64,000 bases of DNA from Rhynchopus sp. YZ270_cl-10. Taxonomy: Eukaryota; Euglenozoa; Diplonemea; Diplonemida; Diplonemidae. The stretch covers positions 682,001 to 746,000 of the forward strand of contig OZ037857.1 of NCBI GenBank assembly GCA_964035575.1, in the 5' to 3' direction. This document shows positions 45,634 through 56,949 of the stretch, in pieces. Under the pieces are notes generated by a model. That model was not told the origin of the DNA. It ran no database searches and worked only from the letters and a program-made list of their open reading frames with translations. The translations under genes were made by a program, and so were the position numbers. The stretch's first letter is position 1. Every line of letters begins with the position of its first letter.

Positions 45634-45666
45634 AAAGATGAATGTGCCTCTTGTGCACACACATCC
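45634..45666 (+). repeat. Class A stem-loop
   Basis: AAGATGAATGTGCCTCTTGT, GCACACACATCC. On the minus strand it is followed by CTTTCAACC and a T run. Confidence 0.7.
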
Positions 45667-46405
45667 AGGGGGGAAAACGTCGAAAACGCAAGGGATTTGT
45701 GTCTTACAACGCTACTCCTACTACCAAGGGGATTGGAGTCAAACGCGGTGCATTTCATTTATTTTATTGCATTTTGAAAAAAATTGTTGGAGTGTAGTTG
45801 CCATCTGTGCAAGCTCCACTGTCCTTTATTTTGCGAAACATTTATTACGCCACGATGACTCAAAACAGACTCAAAATAAAACTTCACAGTCTTTGCGAAC
45901 ACAAAAAGCCCGATTTGCCTTTGGTTACACACTCTCCTTACGGAGCGACTGGGTGGGAAGGGGCCAAGACATAGACAGACATATGGACCAAGGGGAGGGT
46001 AGACAGAACAAAAATAGTTGAAACGTGCTAAAACGCATCTCAGTCGAGCAAAAAAAAATACCCCATCCAGTCGTTCGAGCTAAGGTGTGTTTCGTGCGCT
46101 TATGGGCTGTCGGCGGGAAAGCAGCTCCGTGAGCTTGATTGACCTGTCATATTTACAGGGTGTACTATGTGTTATACTCACACAGTGACACAAACCTGAT
46201 GACAGAAAAATAAAACAAAAAAAAAGACGTCCAGAACTGCAATGCCAACCTCAGAAGCAATGTACACGAAACACTCCCTTTTTTTTCAAAAAAGAAATCT
46301 GCGGTAAAAAAAATAGGTCACATCCTTGTTGGATGGGCTTTTAATACAACGAAGATGGCAAATAGAAGGGGAATTAGTGTGCCTCTTGCACACTTTTTTT
46401 TTTTG

Positions 46406-46471
46406 ATAAATTGTTGGAGTAGTGTAGTTGCCTCGGTTGTGTTGCCACAGTTTGTGCAATCTCCACTGTCT
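46406..46471 (+). repeat. 70-bp dispersed repeat, copy 2
   Basis: GATAAATTGTTGGAGTAGTG onward matches 16720-16788 with a 5-base shorter C run. Shortened relatives occur at 45786-45825 and, more weakly (AGTGTAGACACCCGAG form), at 46980, 51575 and 52118. Confidence 0.75.
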
Positions 46472-46724
46472 CCTTTTTTGAAAAGGGAAATTGAAAGTGC
46501 AAAACGTCTGACCGGAAACATTGGGTGGTGGGGAGGGAAAAGGGATTCTACGGTAAGGCTTTTGTCACAGCTGCAATGATGCATTAGGTTGCTGGGTCAA
46601 AAGAAAATATTCAAAAAAAAAAGGGGGGGAGTAAAATTGAGAGTGAAAAATACCTCTGGGACGCCGGAAGGGAGAAAAAAAGAGAGAAATTGGTAAAGGT
46701 GTAGTCACCTTGCAAAAAAAAAAA

Positions 46725-46755
46725 GGGATGAATGCAACTCTCGTACACATCTTTA
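46725..46755 (+). repeat. Class A stem-loop
   Basis: GGATGAATGCAACTCTCGTA, CACATCTTT; inner pair altered to GCA/TAC. Confidence 0.5.
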
Positions 46756-47227
46756 AGGGGTAAGCAGTAACACAGCGGAGCGGTTTAAATACCACAATCT
46801 CACGTAAACCCTCTACAGGGTTACCACAATTTTATGGACATTATTCCGAATGGGGAGAGAGAGAAAAAAACCTCCCCTGCATACGCAAAAATATAACTGT
46901 AGTAACTACGGAAATCCAAGATTTTACAAAAAAAAAAAAAAAGGAGGGGGGATGAATGTTGTTTCTTTGAAAACTTGGTGTATTAGTGTAGACACCCGAG
47001 AACGAGAAATCTTTTTAATTAGTGACGTATGACCGTACATAGGCATTGTTTCTTTCCATTTTTTTTTAAATATTTCTTCCATTTTTAGCACATTCAGAAT
47101 AGCTGGTTTCAGCCACACCAACACGAAGAGGATTTTTTGCTTTTTTGTTTTCTTTTTTTTTTTGACAAATTGTTTTGAATGGTTATGCAGACGCCATTCT
47201 TTTCTATTTTTAAAAAGGAGGCTCTCC

Positions 47228-47761
47228 TCAGTACTGCTGCTGCTGCTGAGGCGGGACCGGGTAGCCCTGTACTGGGTATGCCTGTTGTGCTGGCGGCTGT
47301 GGGTAACCTGCGTTGGGTGCCTGCTGGTACTGTGCTGGGGGCGGGTAGGCGTACTGTTGCTGCTGCTGCATTTCGTATGCTGGCTGCTGCTGCTGTGGGT
47401 ACCCAGGCTGTGGCTGTTGGTATTGTGGGTATTGGTCTCCACCAGTTTGGAATGTTGTGGTCTGCTTTTTCGCAAAGCACCCCTTCTTCGTGCAGTACAT
47501 CATCACAACAATCGCAATGCAGCAGCAACACACAAGCAGGCACACAATAACCACGATCATAATAATGAGCGCGGTCTTACACTCATCGGAGGACCCACAT
47601 TCGTTGTTCACACAGCAATTATGAGGGCAGTCTGAAGTGCGCACCACTTGGTTAGTCTCCTTGTTCAGACAGTAGTCATCTCTTCCAGTATCGTCGTCGT
47701 ACGCAGCAACGTTCACACTGAACAGCATGGCCAGGGCCATCATAATCACATTTCTGTGCAT
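47228..47761 (-). CDS. Small type I membrane protein with Cys-rich ectodomain and Q/P/Y-rich tail (Shisa/CYYR-like layout)
   Basis: About 177 aa from the ATG at 47761. Signal peptide (MHRNVIMMALAMLFSVNVAA), then a short acidic ectodomain with six Cys (YCLN..DCPHNCCVNNECGSSDEC). One membrane helix rich in Val, Ile and Cys (LIIMIVVIVCLLVCCCCIAIV) is followed by a basic stop-transfer and a tail of PQYQQPQPGYPQQQQ-type repeats ending in QQQQQY. This order (Cys knot, TM, PY-rich tail) is that of Shisa and CYYR/VOPP1 adaptor proteins, whose PPxY tails bind WW domains. A PAQYQ/PPPAQY stretch is present, but a strict PPxY is not certain. Function is inferred from layout only. ACACAATTCAG lies about 21 nt upstream of the ATG. 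Confidence 0.75.
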   Translation of the reverse strand: MHRNVIMMALAMLFSVNVAAYDDDTGRDDYCLNKETNQVVRTSDCPHNCCVNNECGSSDECKTALIIMIVVIVCLLVCCCCIAIVVMMYCTKKGCFAKKQTTTFQTGGDQYPQYQQPQPGYPQQQQPAYEMQQQQQYAYPPPAQYQQAPNAGYPQPPAQQAYPVQGYPVPPQQQQQY

Positions 47762-48006
47762 TGTTATCGTCGATAGTCCTGAATTGTGTGAGATGACGCC
47801 GGGTAGGAAAAGAAAAATATGAACCACCGTGGTTCAGTGGAAAGACATGAACACATAGTCACCTTGTGAAGGAACGAAAAAAAGGGGGTTCGACAAAAGG
47901 CTCGGAGAGAGAGAGTACAACCCGGCAGACGACGCTGCGTTTGACAACAGGTTGTCGACGAAACCCCTTGCATTACATCGTATTCACATCACCATCTGAA
48001 AACCTC

Positions 48007-48040
<34 letters not shown>

Positions 48041-48191
48041 ACCTCGATTGTGTGCTCCAAAAAAACGTCCCCTGACAAGCTACGTTCAGGAGCAGAGCGT
48101 AGAGCCATCCCTACAACACATTTGCATGCGATGTGGTTTCGGCTGTCGTTTGTCCAAACCCACCTTCTCCCTAGCGTAGCTCTGTACACTG

Positions 48192-48233
48192 AGGGGCTGT
48201 GTTCTGCGCAAGAATTACCCTCACAAGGCATCC
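48192..48233 (+). repeat. LINE 3'-tail motif, diverged
   Basis: GGGGCTGTGTTCTGCGCAAG, then AATTACCCTCACAAGGCATC. Two changes in the first half relative to the LINE copy, while the ATTACC/GGCAT part is kept. Confidence 0.75.
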
Positions 48234-48856
48234 ACCACACCACACTACAGCATGTCGCCTGCGGTGCTGTATGTTGACCTGTCCTAATATAATAGGCAAC
48301 ATTCCGTGTATGCATGGCACGCAGTGCACTACCCATTTCAAACACCCCTCAACGGAACGTTGCAGACAAATCCCCCCCGCCCCTATTATACCCCCCCTAG
48401 ACCCACCTAGCTGACCCACTTCTTATAAGTATAAACTCACTATTCTTCCTTCACCCTTAAGAAATGAACCACAACGGAGACACCTTGACCACCCTTGGGA
48501 GCGGCCGGAGGGGGTATAGGCTGGGCCACCACGGAAATACCATGCACCATCGTCGTTGTGTATGCACAATATTATGGTAGACACACACACACACAGGGCT
48601 TTTTCGTCCTTCTCCCCCTCTCCCCTTACCCCATTGGATACTCACCCTACACCTATTACCCGCAGAATCATGCAAACAGAGCTCCAACAGATGAATAGAG
48701 GGCACGCCCAACACCCAAAGAGACACAGCCAACACTGGACAGTGAAGACCTTCCTCCCCTTACAGACTCCCTCCCCCCCTTCCCCCCCTTCGTCTCACTG
48801 CAGATCAGGTCCCCGTAGATCCCCCACCTGGCGTGAACATCACAACACATCACAGC

Positions 48857-48897
48857 AAAGGGCCATATTCTGCGCAAGAATTACCACAAGGCATCAA
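48857..48897 (+). repeat. LINE 3'-tail motif without LINE body
   Basis: Exact core GGGCCATATTCTGCGCAAG with AATTACC and ACAAGGCATCAAC. Lies 660 nt from the 48192 copy, in the same orientation. Confidence 0.8.
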
Positions 48898-49635
48898 CAG
48901 CAAATCACATCACATCATAGGATATTTGGCAACCCCCTTTGTTGAAACAATGATGTAGGGTGGAACAACACAACTTCTACTAGCCTAGGACGAAAGACGT
49001 AGTAGTTGAGAGCGGAGACATGGAGCTTAGTTATGATGCACATGGCACATCACGATGCAGGGTGTGATAGTGTGACGCTGTACACTCCAGTCCAACTGTA
49101 TCAGAATAGGAAGCAATAAACATGATAATAAAAAAAAACAGAGACAAAAGTGAAAAATTCCCCCCTTTTTTTCTGATTTTTTTTCGATTTTATTTTGAAA
49201 AAAACTGAGTGCATGAGAGGACAGCGACCTGTTGACGTCATAGCTCTTTTTTTCTCCTTATTTTTTTTTTCTTGCAAGAACGCAACTAGAGGTCAGCCCC
49301 TGGTCTTAGTCCCCTGCGCAAATACTAATGGGGTGTGGGGAGAGATATGGGAATGTATTGGGGAGAGATTTCCTCTTTTTTTTAAAAAATGCACACCTCC
49401 CACCAGGTAGCGGCATCCACCAAAAAGTGCTGATGCGACCCAAAAAATAAAAATAAAATGTGAGAAGGGAAGGGCGATACCACACCCTGTCCCCTCTATC
49501 CTCCCCCCCACCTACCCTGTGCCTATCTCTAAAGGCTGAACGATACATCCCCCGTATTACAGAAAAAACGGCTAGGCTGACTCCCCCTTCCCCCCTCACG
49601 AAGCAGCGAAGGGGGGGAAAGAAAAATATATTTGG

Positions 49636-49673
49636 TAAGATGAACCTGGGCCTCAGGTCGTGAGTCACCTTTT
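49636..49673 (+). repeat. Class B stem-loop
   Basis: AAGATGAACCTGGGCCTCAG, GTCGTGAGTCACCTT. Confidence 0.55.
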
Positions 49674-49705
49674 TTAAAATAGAACTTTGCTGCGTGTGCA
49701 CGACA

Positions 49706-49755
49706 AAGTGAAGGTTGATAGTGCAATACCGCGCTCACCCTACAGGACGCAAGCA
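49706..49755 (+). repeat. Class C-like repeat, short
   Basis: GAAGGTTGATAGTGCAATAC, CGCGCTCACC and GGACGCAAGCATA. Confidence 0.5.
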
Positions 49756-50071
49756 TACATTTGGTATTCCAGGGTGAAAAAAAAATCCCCCTTGCGGAAA
49801 AACCCCCCCTCCCCCCATTCCCTTTCGGAGTATTACAGACGATATAATGATTTACATGGTTTTGTTTTTTGTTTTTGCGGGTTTAAAAAAAACTGTTCTT
49901 TACAAGCGGGGGGGATGGTGGGGTGATGTACGGAGTTGGGGGGAAATCCGAGCACAAGTCAACAAAAAAGTGGCGTTTCTTTTAAAAGCAGAGGCTGAAC
50001 AGATGCAGGCAGTGCTACCCTGCAGTTCGAAACCTGAAAACCAACATATACCGAAAATAACATATAACAGA

Positions 50072-50189
50072 ATTGACTTGAAATACAACAGCCCTCTCAT
50101 AACAGTGTACCTTGGTACAATGACCGGCTGTACCGTGGGTAAACCCCTAACCATGCAGTCCTACAATACATTTCGTGGTTTACATCTGA
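50072..50189 (+). repeat. Class D stem-loop repeat, copy 3 (full length)
   Basis: Matches the 24822 copy over the whole unit with scattered changes, including CAGTGTACCTTGGTACAATG and TTTCGTGGTTTACAT. Confidence 0.8.
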
Positions 50190-50730
50190 TATGTGATATT
50201 CCCGCTTCCACTCATCCAGATGAACGGGGATCATTGCAACCACAGGGTAATTAGGCCTGTGTGAAATGGCAGAATTGTAGCGTCCAACAACACCCCTATA
50301 GGGGGGTAACATGACAGTGTAAAATTTTGTATATTTTAGCGTTTTCAAAAGCGTTTAAAAAAGCACCCCAAAAATGATTGTAATTTGTTGCTTTTTTTAG
50401 CGGCACCACCCCCTTGACCCCTTGATCAGTATTTACAGAAAAAATGTGAGGGGAGGGTAGGACGTTGGCCTATCTTCATCTAAAAAATAAAAATAAAAAG
50501 AGAGAAAAAATAATGATGAACTGAAGCATATCGGGCTTAGTTACACACACAAAAGAAAATTACCAAAAAGAAAAACATAAAGAAGAAAAAGTGGAAATTG
50601 ACGGGGGGGAGCATTCACGTTCTTCCACTGAGGTCACACCCTGGCAAAGGGTTGTGCGAAACTCGGAAGAATCTGAAGAAAAAAAATAGGAAAAAGAAGG
50701 GGGGAGGTAGAAGAAGAAAACTTGGAAAAA

Positions 50731-50762
50731 AAAATGAACGTGTCTCTCGTACACATACATCA
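50731..50762 (+). repeat. Class A stem-loop
   Basis: AAATGAACGTGTCTCTCGTA, CACATACAT; inner stem GTGT/ACAC, a compensated change from GTGC/GCAC. Confidence 0.6.
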
Positions 50763-52236
50763 ATAAAAAGGTGAACCCTTACAGTGCAGGCATCTCAACG
50801 GATACAAGCACAGGAAAGGTAAGCTGATACTTACCAAAAAAAAAATGAAATCGAAAGAGCAAAAACGCGATCGATGCAGAACACAAAAAAAGAACTCAAC
50901 ACACAATAGGATCTAATAAGGAATGGCGTGTTTCGTTTTGTTATCAAAGGGGTGCGGACAATGTACCTTGGGGTTTTTTTTTATTCGTGCACGCAGGATG
51001 TTCCCTTCTTCAATTTTCTGATAACTTGCTGGGTTAGTGTAGCTATCCAAGCAAAACCGGTCTTCACCAGCCGTCCTTTTGTGCACACCCCATCCTTGTT
51101 ACACTTTACCAGTAACACGCAACCCTCCTTTTTCTTTTGCCTTCCAAAAAAGAGAAAAAATGGCCAAGATGATCACAAGCCTTTTGCACCTTAGTCACTC
51201 TAAACAAAAAGTTGAAAGTTCAAAAAAAGGGATTGTCCTTACCCCGTAAAGTGGGCGTGCTTTGCACAATCCACAACACCCTCTGATTTTTTGTAAAATC
51301 AAAAAAAAAGCTTAAAGACGAAACGACCAGCAGTGGGGGCACACATTAGAACAGATGAAGTGAGAGACATCCCTGCTCTGTAGACCCGCTTGATACTGTA
51401 GGCCCGGAAAAACCTTCTTGAGAACGTGAAAAATGCAGTGCACAGTGCACAACAACAACAATCCAAAAAAAAAAACAAAAAATGGCCACTATAGTTCCGT
51501 GTGCAGGTGTTGCACAAAGACTTATCTTCGCAATACGCAATGATGGGGTCATCCCATTGCCGATGATTGAAAACTTGGTTGGCAGTGTAGACACCCGAGG
51601 GATGAACTCCACTGTGGATAATTAATCTCAAATACACACCACAAAAGAAGCATTTGAATGATGAAGGTGCACACACATTTGCACACATATCATAGCCGAC
51701 AAACAGATTGCCCCAACGCTCCCCCGATCAACCTAACACACAAACATTACAAGGAGCGCCCCATGACCTATTCCCCAAACACCCAAACCCCCCCGCAATT
51801 GGTTTTCTCTTGTTCCTTTTTTTTCTTGTTTTTTTTTTGAAATTCTGTTCTCTATTTGACATAATGCTTCACCTATTCGTGTCGTTCTGATTCGATATAT
51901 TCAGAACGCTGTCCCCCATTTTTCTTTTCGGAAAATGTACAGAGGAGACAGTAAGGGATGGAGGAGGAAGGGGGAAGAAGAGAAGGGAGTAGACAATCAC
52001 ATTCCCAAAGGCCAGCTCGGTATCGTTTAGCAGACAAGCCCGATGTGTTTCTCTGCCTACCCTACCCGTTGGAGACTTGCAGATGCCAGAAAAAAAAAAA
52101 AAATGCCCAAAAAACCTTTTTGTATTAGTGTAGACACAGGGTGAATTCCACTACTTTTTTTTTTTTGAAAAATTGATACTGTGTAGTCGCCCTTTGCATG
52201 CAGAGCACTATCTACACAAAACGGATAAAAAAAAAG

Positions 52237-52277
52237 GTTGACTTGAAATACAACAGCCCTCTCGTGACAGTGTACTT
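52237..52277 (+). repeat. Class D stem-loop repeat, copy 4 (5' part only)
   Basis: TTGACTTGAAATACAACAGC, CCTCTCGTGACAGTGTAC, then breaks off at an A run. Confidence 0.7.
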
Positions 52278-52719
52278 TAAAAAAAAAAACGCGTATCCTT
52301 GAAACGGGAAAGGAGGCGTCAAGCCCGTCTCTCGTAGATGCAGGTATTCGCTGGGGAAAACACCAAGGGATCGACAATGACAAACAAAAATGTGCCCTAT
52401 TAAAATAACATCAAAAGCTCTAGTATGCTTTCCGAAAAGAAGAAGAAGAAAGAAAAATAGGTGTTCAATACCCTGGTGCAATGCAGATACAACAGCGCCT
52501 CCCTCCCCACCCAAGAAGAAGAAGAAAATGAGGTTTTTTTTGTGGCAGAAAACTCGTTGGTGTTTGCAAGTCCCTCCCCTTCCCCCCCGTCCACCCCATC
52601 ATAAAATTTTTCTCCCGCAGGGGAAAATTTTTCTTTTGGCCTGACCAAGTCAAACCGAGCCAAGGCCTCTTGGGCCGAATCCTGTATAGAACCCGCCCCA
52701 TTTTGCCCCATTTTGTCTT

Positions 52720-52896
52720 TTTTATTTCATTTTTTTTTTTTTTTTTTTTTTTTTTTGCTTTTTTTCTTGTTTGTTTTTTTTTTTTTTTTTGTTTGTTTTT
52801 TTTTTGTTTTTTGCTCTTTTTTCATTGTTTTTTGTTTTTTTTTTTTTTTTTGTGTTTTTTTTTTTTTTGCTTTTTTTTTTTTTTTGGCCTTTTTTA
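52720..52896. repeat. T-rich low-complexity tract downstream of the GT15 gene
   Basis: About 175 bases of almost pure T with isolated G and C. All apparent frames here are artefacts (poly-Phe or poly-Lys). Confidence 0.9.
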
Positions 52897-53008
52897 ATAA
52901 AGAAATTGCAACGGCATTTTCTTCCCCCACCCCAACCCCAACCCCAAAAAAAACATGACTGTTTACCTTACAATCCCCCTATTTGTTTCCCTTTTTCATT
53001 TTATATAT

Positions 53009-55516
53009 TCACGGGTCAGCCAGACCAGAGAGGAGCTCTTGACATGCTGCGACTTGGAGACCTGTGGAGGAATAGCTTTGGTCTGGGATTGGGAAGGCGC
53101 TGCAGACGGAGGAGTCGGAGGGGACTTGGAAGAAGCCGTTGTGCGAGAAGGAGAGTGGTTCGAAGTGGTAGATGGAGCGGAGCCCTGCGAAGAGGACTAC
53201 CCCTGCAGTTCTGTAGGTGCTGTCCGAGAAGTCCTCGCTGAGGAACGCGCCACTCTCGTCGATGAACGACATAAAGTCGTGGTACCCAGTAGAATCCTTC
53301 AAAAACTTCATGCTCCCCATCTCCACATTAGTATAAAACTCGCAGTTCCTCAACGCCTCCTCAAAGACAATCCCCCTCTGCTTCATATCCGTCGCATTGT
53401 GTGTCGGAACACCAAGAAGCTCTCTGAAGATCGGGTTAAAAATAGAGTCAGAGTCGATCCACCCTTCAGCGTGCACCTCATCAGACGCGACAAGATCGAA
53501 GAACGCAGACGCAAAGAAGTACGCACTGTCCTCCGCAGTGGGGATGGTCGGACGCGGTCCAGTGGGTTTCGGGTCGTTGGGTCCGCGCTTCTTGAAGACC
53601 ATCTTCTTTGGCGGAGCGTTCGTCTCGTCAGAGCCAGGCGCAAGCGTGACCTCACCACGGAGGATTGTGTCGAAGTTGATCTCCTGCTGGTCGTCGTCGC
53701 TGGAGGCAACTGCCTCGAGTTCGTCGGTCATGACGCGGGTGAACTCATCCATCAAGGAGAACAGCTCGTTGAAGAACTTTGCGCCCAGCGCACCACGCTC
53801 CTGGAAGAACCTGCTCACCTTGCGCCCAAACCCAGTGATCCCCTTAGATGTGTCCTTGGAGTGTGTCTCCGGCTCGACCCAGCCGTAGAGCCCGTTGGAC
53901 TCCTTGAGGACGCGAGCGTCCCTCCAAGCGCGTGCAACGAGGTACCGTGCAATGACGGCGTAGATGCTCTGGAGGTGCCCGTCGTGGTCGCTCGAGGCAG
54001 GTGCCGAGGTTTCCTTCCCTTCGAGCTTGAGGTCTGTCTTCTTGTCCAGGAGCTCCTTCTCCTGCAGGTTTGTGTACACAAGCGAGAATGCATAGTTCTT
54101 GTGCGACATTGCCATAAGCGTGAAGGGGTCGAAGTACACATTGCACAGAAACGCGACCTCCTGCGTCAGCCTCAGGTAGTAGTCAAAGCGCTCCATCACA
54201 GGGTGGTGGTAGAACGCTGTCGAGAAGAAACGTGCTGCCAGCAGTGCCTCCGTCGGGTGGTTCGACAGACGCGACGGTGTCTCGAGCGCCGCCGCCTTGA
54301 GACGCGTGAGGCGCCTGATGGCAGGCGGGTCCCACATCCACTGCTCAATGGACTCAAAGAAGACGTCTCCAGAGACAACGTTCGTCACAGCGGACTTGAA
54401 CAGCTTCGTGAAACGCTGCCTCGGCGGGAAGAAGATGACGTACGGGTGGTGCGCACGGATGTTCACTGTCGACTCGTACGTGCGGAGTGTCTGCAGCAGC
54501 ACCGGGAGCGACCTTGTGTTCGAGAGCACAACCACGGCACCTTCCTTGTTGCCTTCACGGCGGTTTGTCTTCGAGCGCTTGAAGCCTGCAAGACGCACCA
54601 GGCCCTGCTTCGTCTTGACCTCGTCCCCTCTCCATGCGTGCTTCTTCGAAGGCTGGGTACCTGGCGACACAGCGTGTCCCTGTCCCCACACAGAGGAGTC
54701 GTATGTGGGCTGGAAGCGCTGCATGAGTTCTGCATGCGAGGGGCGGTGGCCGAGGAGCTTCCCGCCGCCCCACGTCTTGTTGAAGTATTTGTGCATGAAG
54801 GCAGCCTCCTTTGCGTGGGGGCCGCTGGTGATGGTGCTGTTGGGGAAGAACTTCCTGCAGTACGCCTCGCAGACGATGTTGGTGTTGGTGTCCATGCACG
54901 TCTTGCCGTAGAAGCGGCTGCCGTAGCAGGAGCAGAAGCCCGACTGACGCGGCTCCAGCGGCTCGTTGCAGTCGCGCTGCACACCCTGCACGAGTCCCTG
55001 AGGCGAGCAGTGCGACGTCTTGAACCAGTAGCAGCGCGTCTCGAGGATGGGGATCTCATCGCGAGCCCCAGGCAGGTCAAGGTTCTTGATGTCGAGCTGC
55101 ACCAACGCCTCTGTCGTGGGCGTATCGTCATTCGCCTGGTCCAGACGCACGCCATGCGATGCCTCGGCAAAGCCCTTCGCAAGCCTCGCCACGTTGATCC
55201 GCGCATCCTCAAACACCTTCCCCGTCGCGAGCTCCATATCAATCGTATGCAGCGGCAGTGTGCTGAATGTCGACACCTTGACCCTCTCCTCCAGGTTCTG
55301 CTTCGGCGACGCTGGCCACGAGGAGTAGGTGAGGGTGCCGGTTATGACCAGCATCAGAATAGAGGGGGAGCGCACCAGGAAGTAGGCCACCTGTGCACGG
55401 CCCTGCGCGTTGCGGGAGAGCACAAGCGCTACCATTGTGACAATGGTCGCACACACCCCGAGGAACACGTACACCGGGTCCATGTCCCACCCTTCCTCCA
55501 GAGAGGATTCGTCCAT
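53009..55516 (-). CDS. GT15 (KRE2/MNT1)-like alpha-1,2-mannosyltransferase, membrane-anchored
   Basis: 835 aa. Two hydrophobic helices at about 13-34 and 44-67, then a lumenal region with an EGF-like Cys cluster (FCSCYGSRFYGKTC, about 194-207). GT15 signatures follow: VVVLSNTR near 328, FYHHPVMERFDYY near 435-447, CNVYFDPF near 458-465, the acceptor-side motif CEFYTNVEMGS near 725-735 and TAGVVLFAG near 770. The NVEMG Glu732 sits where the proposed catalytic Glu of yeast Mnt1 (SNFEI) lies. By contrast the family YYWRVEP block reads YYLRLTQEV, losing Glu and Pro. About 250 extra residues (480-725), including an acidic Asp/Gln linker, interrupt the domain. Yeast enzymes are ~440 aa with one TM, so this is a divergent member. 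It probably acts in Golgi mannan or O-/N-glycan extension. Start ATG follows ACTCCACAG by about 25 nt. Confidence 0.82.
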   Translation of the reverse strand: MDESSLEEGWDMDPVYVFLGVCATIVTMVALVLSRNAQGRAQVAYFLVRSPSILMLVITGTLTYSSWPASPKQNLEERVKVSTFSTLPLHTIDMELATGKVFEDARINVARLAKGFAEASHGVRLDQANDDTPTTEALVQLDIKNLDLPGARDEIPILETRCYWFKTSHCSPQGLVQGVQRDCNEPLEPRQSGFCSCYGSRFYGKTCMDTNTNIVCEAYCRKFFPNSTITSGPHAKEAAFMHKYFNKTWGGGKLLGHRPSHAELMQRFQPTYDSSVWGQGHAVSPGTQPSKKHAWRGDEVKTKQGLVRLAGFKRSKTNRREGNKEGAVVVLSNTRSLPVLLQTLRTYESTVNIRAHHPYVIFFPPRQRFTKLFKSAVTNVVSGDVFFESIEQWMWDPPAIRRLTRLKAAALETPSRLSNHPTEALLAARFFSTAFYHHPVMERFDYYLRLTQEVAFLCNVYFDPFTLMAMSHKNYAFSLVYTNLQEKELLDKKTDLKLEGKETSAPASSDHDGHLQSIYAVIARYLVARAWRDARVLKESNGLYGWVEPETHSKDTSKGITGFGRKVSRFFQERGALGAKFFNELFSLMDEFTRVMTDELEAVASSDDDQQEINFDTILRGEVTLAPGSDETNAPPKKMVFKKRGPNDPKPTGPRPTIPTAEDSAYFFASAFFDLVASDEVHAEGWIDSDSIFNPIFRELLGVPTHNATDMKQRGIVFEEALRNCEFYTNVEMGSMKFLKDSTGYHDFMSFIDESGAFLSEDFSDSTYRTAGVVLFAGLRSIYHFEPLSFSHNGFFQVPSDSSVCSAFPIPDQSYSSTGLQVAACQELLSGLADP

Positions 55517-56482
55517 TGTCGCTGCTTCCTTGTCCTGTGGAGTGTAGTGTCGTGTGGTGCGAAGGAGCCCTTCAGGAGAATGGCTTGGGAGGAAAAGTGT
55601 GTAGAGTGTGGAGTTCTCTTCTCTTTGTCTTCACTGCAAGTGGTGCAGGCTGTACACCTCGCTTCACATAAGGGTAGCAGGCAGAAGCCTGGTCTGACAG
55701 TGCAAAAAAAAAGCAAGCGTTATATCCCAACCGTAGGATCCCCTACATACGCACTAACTTTGCGTTTCCTTCGTCACTTTACATATTCGACGTTCGCAAT
55801 GAATGTCTTGATGTGATGATTGCAGCTTTGGGTACAACATTAGCTAAAATAGAGAATACTAAAACACTGGAATGTACCACACATAAAAGGGGCGCACCAA
55901 AGTGAATCAGCACAAACCTTTTTGTTGTACTCCTTGCTGCACCACTGAACACATCCACTCTGAACTATCAAAGGACAACCCAGAAGTGAATACGCACAGT
56001 TACAGGGAACATTACAATCGAATGCTACATTGTAATTTGCGCCAAAAATGATAATTGAAAGATGGACAATGTGCACATCTCAAAAAACACGGGGCAACAA
56101 ACCCCTTTCCCCCCCAATGAGCCCTTCTGCAGCACAGCCAATCTAGCAACCCAACCCAAAAGAAATGGAAAGAAGAAAAAATAGGCTAGCAAAATACACA
56201 ACTTTTCCTGCACAGCTATGGGTTCATTTGCCTTGCAGGGATCCGGTGCAAACGAACTCTAGATTTTGTATACTTTCAATTCAGGAGAACAGGAAGCATG
56301 ATAACCTGTACGACGAGTAGACTCATCGTAAATAAGTCATATTGTGTGTGCACAAATCGTGCAGACTGCAACCTCGGCGACCCCATTACAGACATCGGCA
56401 ATAGAGGTACAGAAGAACGCCAACAAAGCTGCACACAACATCATATCGAATCATAACTCATCACAGTGCAACACAAAAAAAG

Positions 56483-56535
56483 AGAAGTTGAAAGTGCAAA
56501 TGCCTCACCGTTCATCGGCGGACGCAAGCATTGAC
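56483..56535 (+). repeat. Class C-like repeat, short
   Basis: GAAGTTGAAAGTGCAAATGC, CTCACCG and CGGACGCAAGCATTGACC. Confidence 0.5.
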
Positions 56536-56949
56536 CAAAAGAAAGAGAAAGGTGTTAAGCTCTCTGCAAGAAAACCCCCCACCTTTAACACCCATTTTCC
56601 AAATACGGGTGCAACGTTGCCACAGCTTTGTATGAGAATTTGAATGTTTAGTGACATCATTCCTTCACAAGACATCGTGATCGCGAGGGTACAATACTCG
56701 GAATGTACGATAAAAAAAGACAAGAAAATGTGTTCCCCCAGCCCACTCCAGGCAATGCAAGCCTGTTCTACACAGGGTTCTGACCCTCTCTAGACTCTGA
56801 CGAACATCAGCTGGGGTTGGGTTTGTGAGGTTGTGACCGATACTGGACACAAAGAACACATGGCACCCTTCCTAGGGTTGGGTAGAGGTGGGTAGTGATA
56901 CCAGGGAAATGTGAAGGTGAAAAATGCAAAAAAATAAAAACCAATATTT

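Larger units (their letters stand above)
44976..47227. other. Repeat-dense intergenic DNA
   Basis: Stem-loops of classes A, B and C, the 70-bp repeat and its relatives crowd this 2.2 kb. No gene. Confidence 0.5.
47762..52700. other. Long intergenic region upstream of the Cys-rich membrane protein gene
   Basis: A run of 32 A at 48009-48038, two LINE-tail motifs, class A, B, C and D repeats. 48050-48960 is GC-richer than its surroundings and may be LINE-derived. Frames up to about 130 codons have no recognisable domain. Confidence 0.5.

Noticed and set aside
52670-52958. Poly-Phe and poly-Lys frames
   Set aside because: Low-complexity T tract.
52955-55816. 953-codon plus-strand frame opposite the GT15-like gene, longer than the gene itself
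   Set aside because: Antisense of GC-biased codons; no membrane segments or motifs, whereas the minus strand carries clear GT15 signatures.
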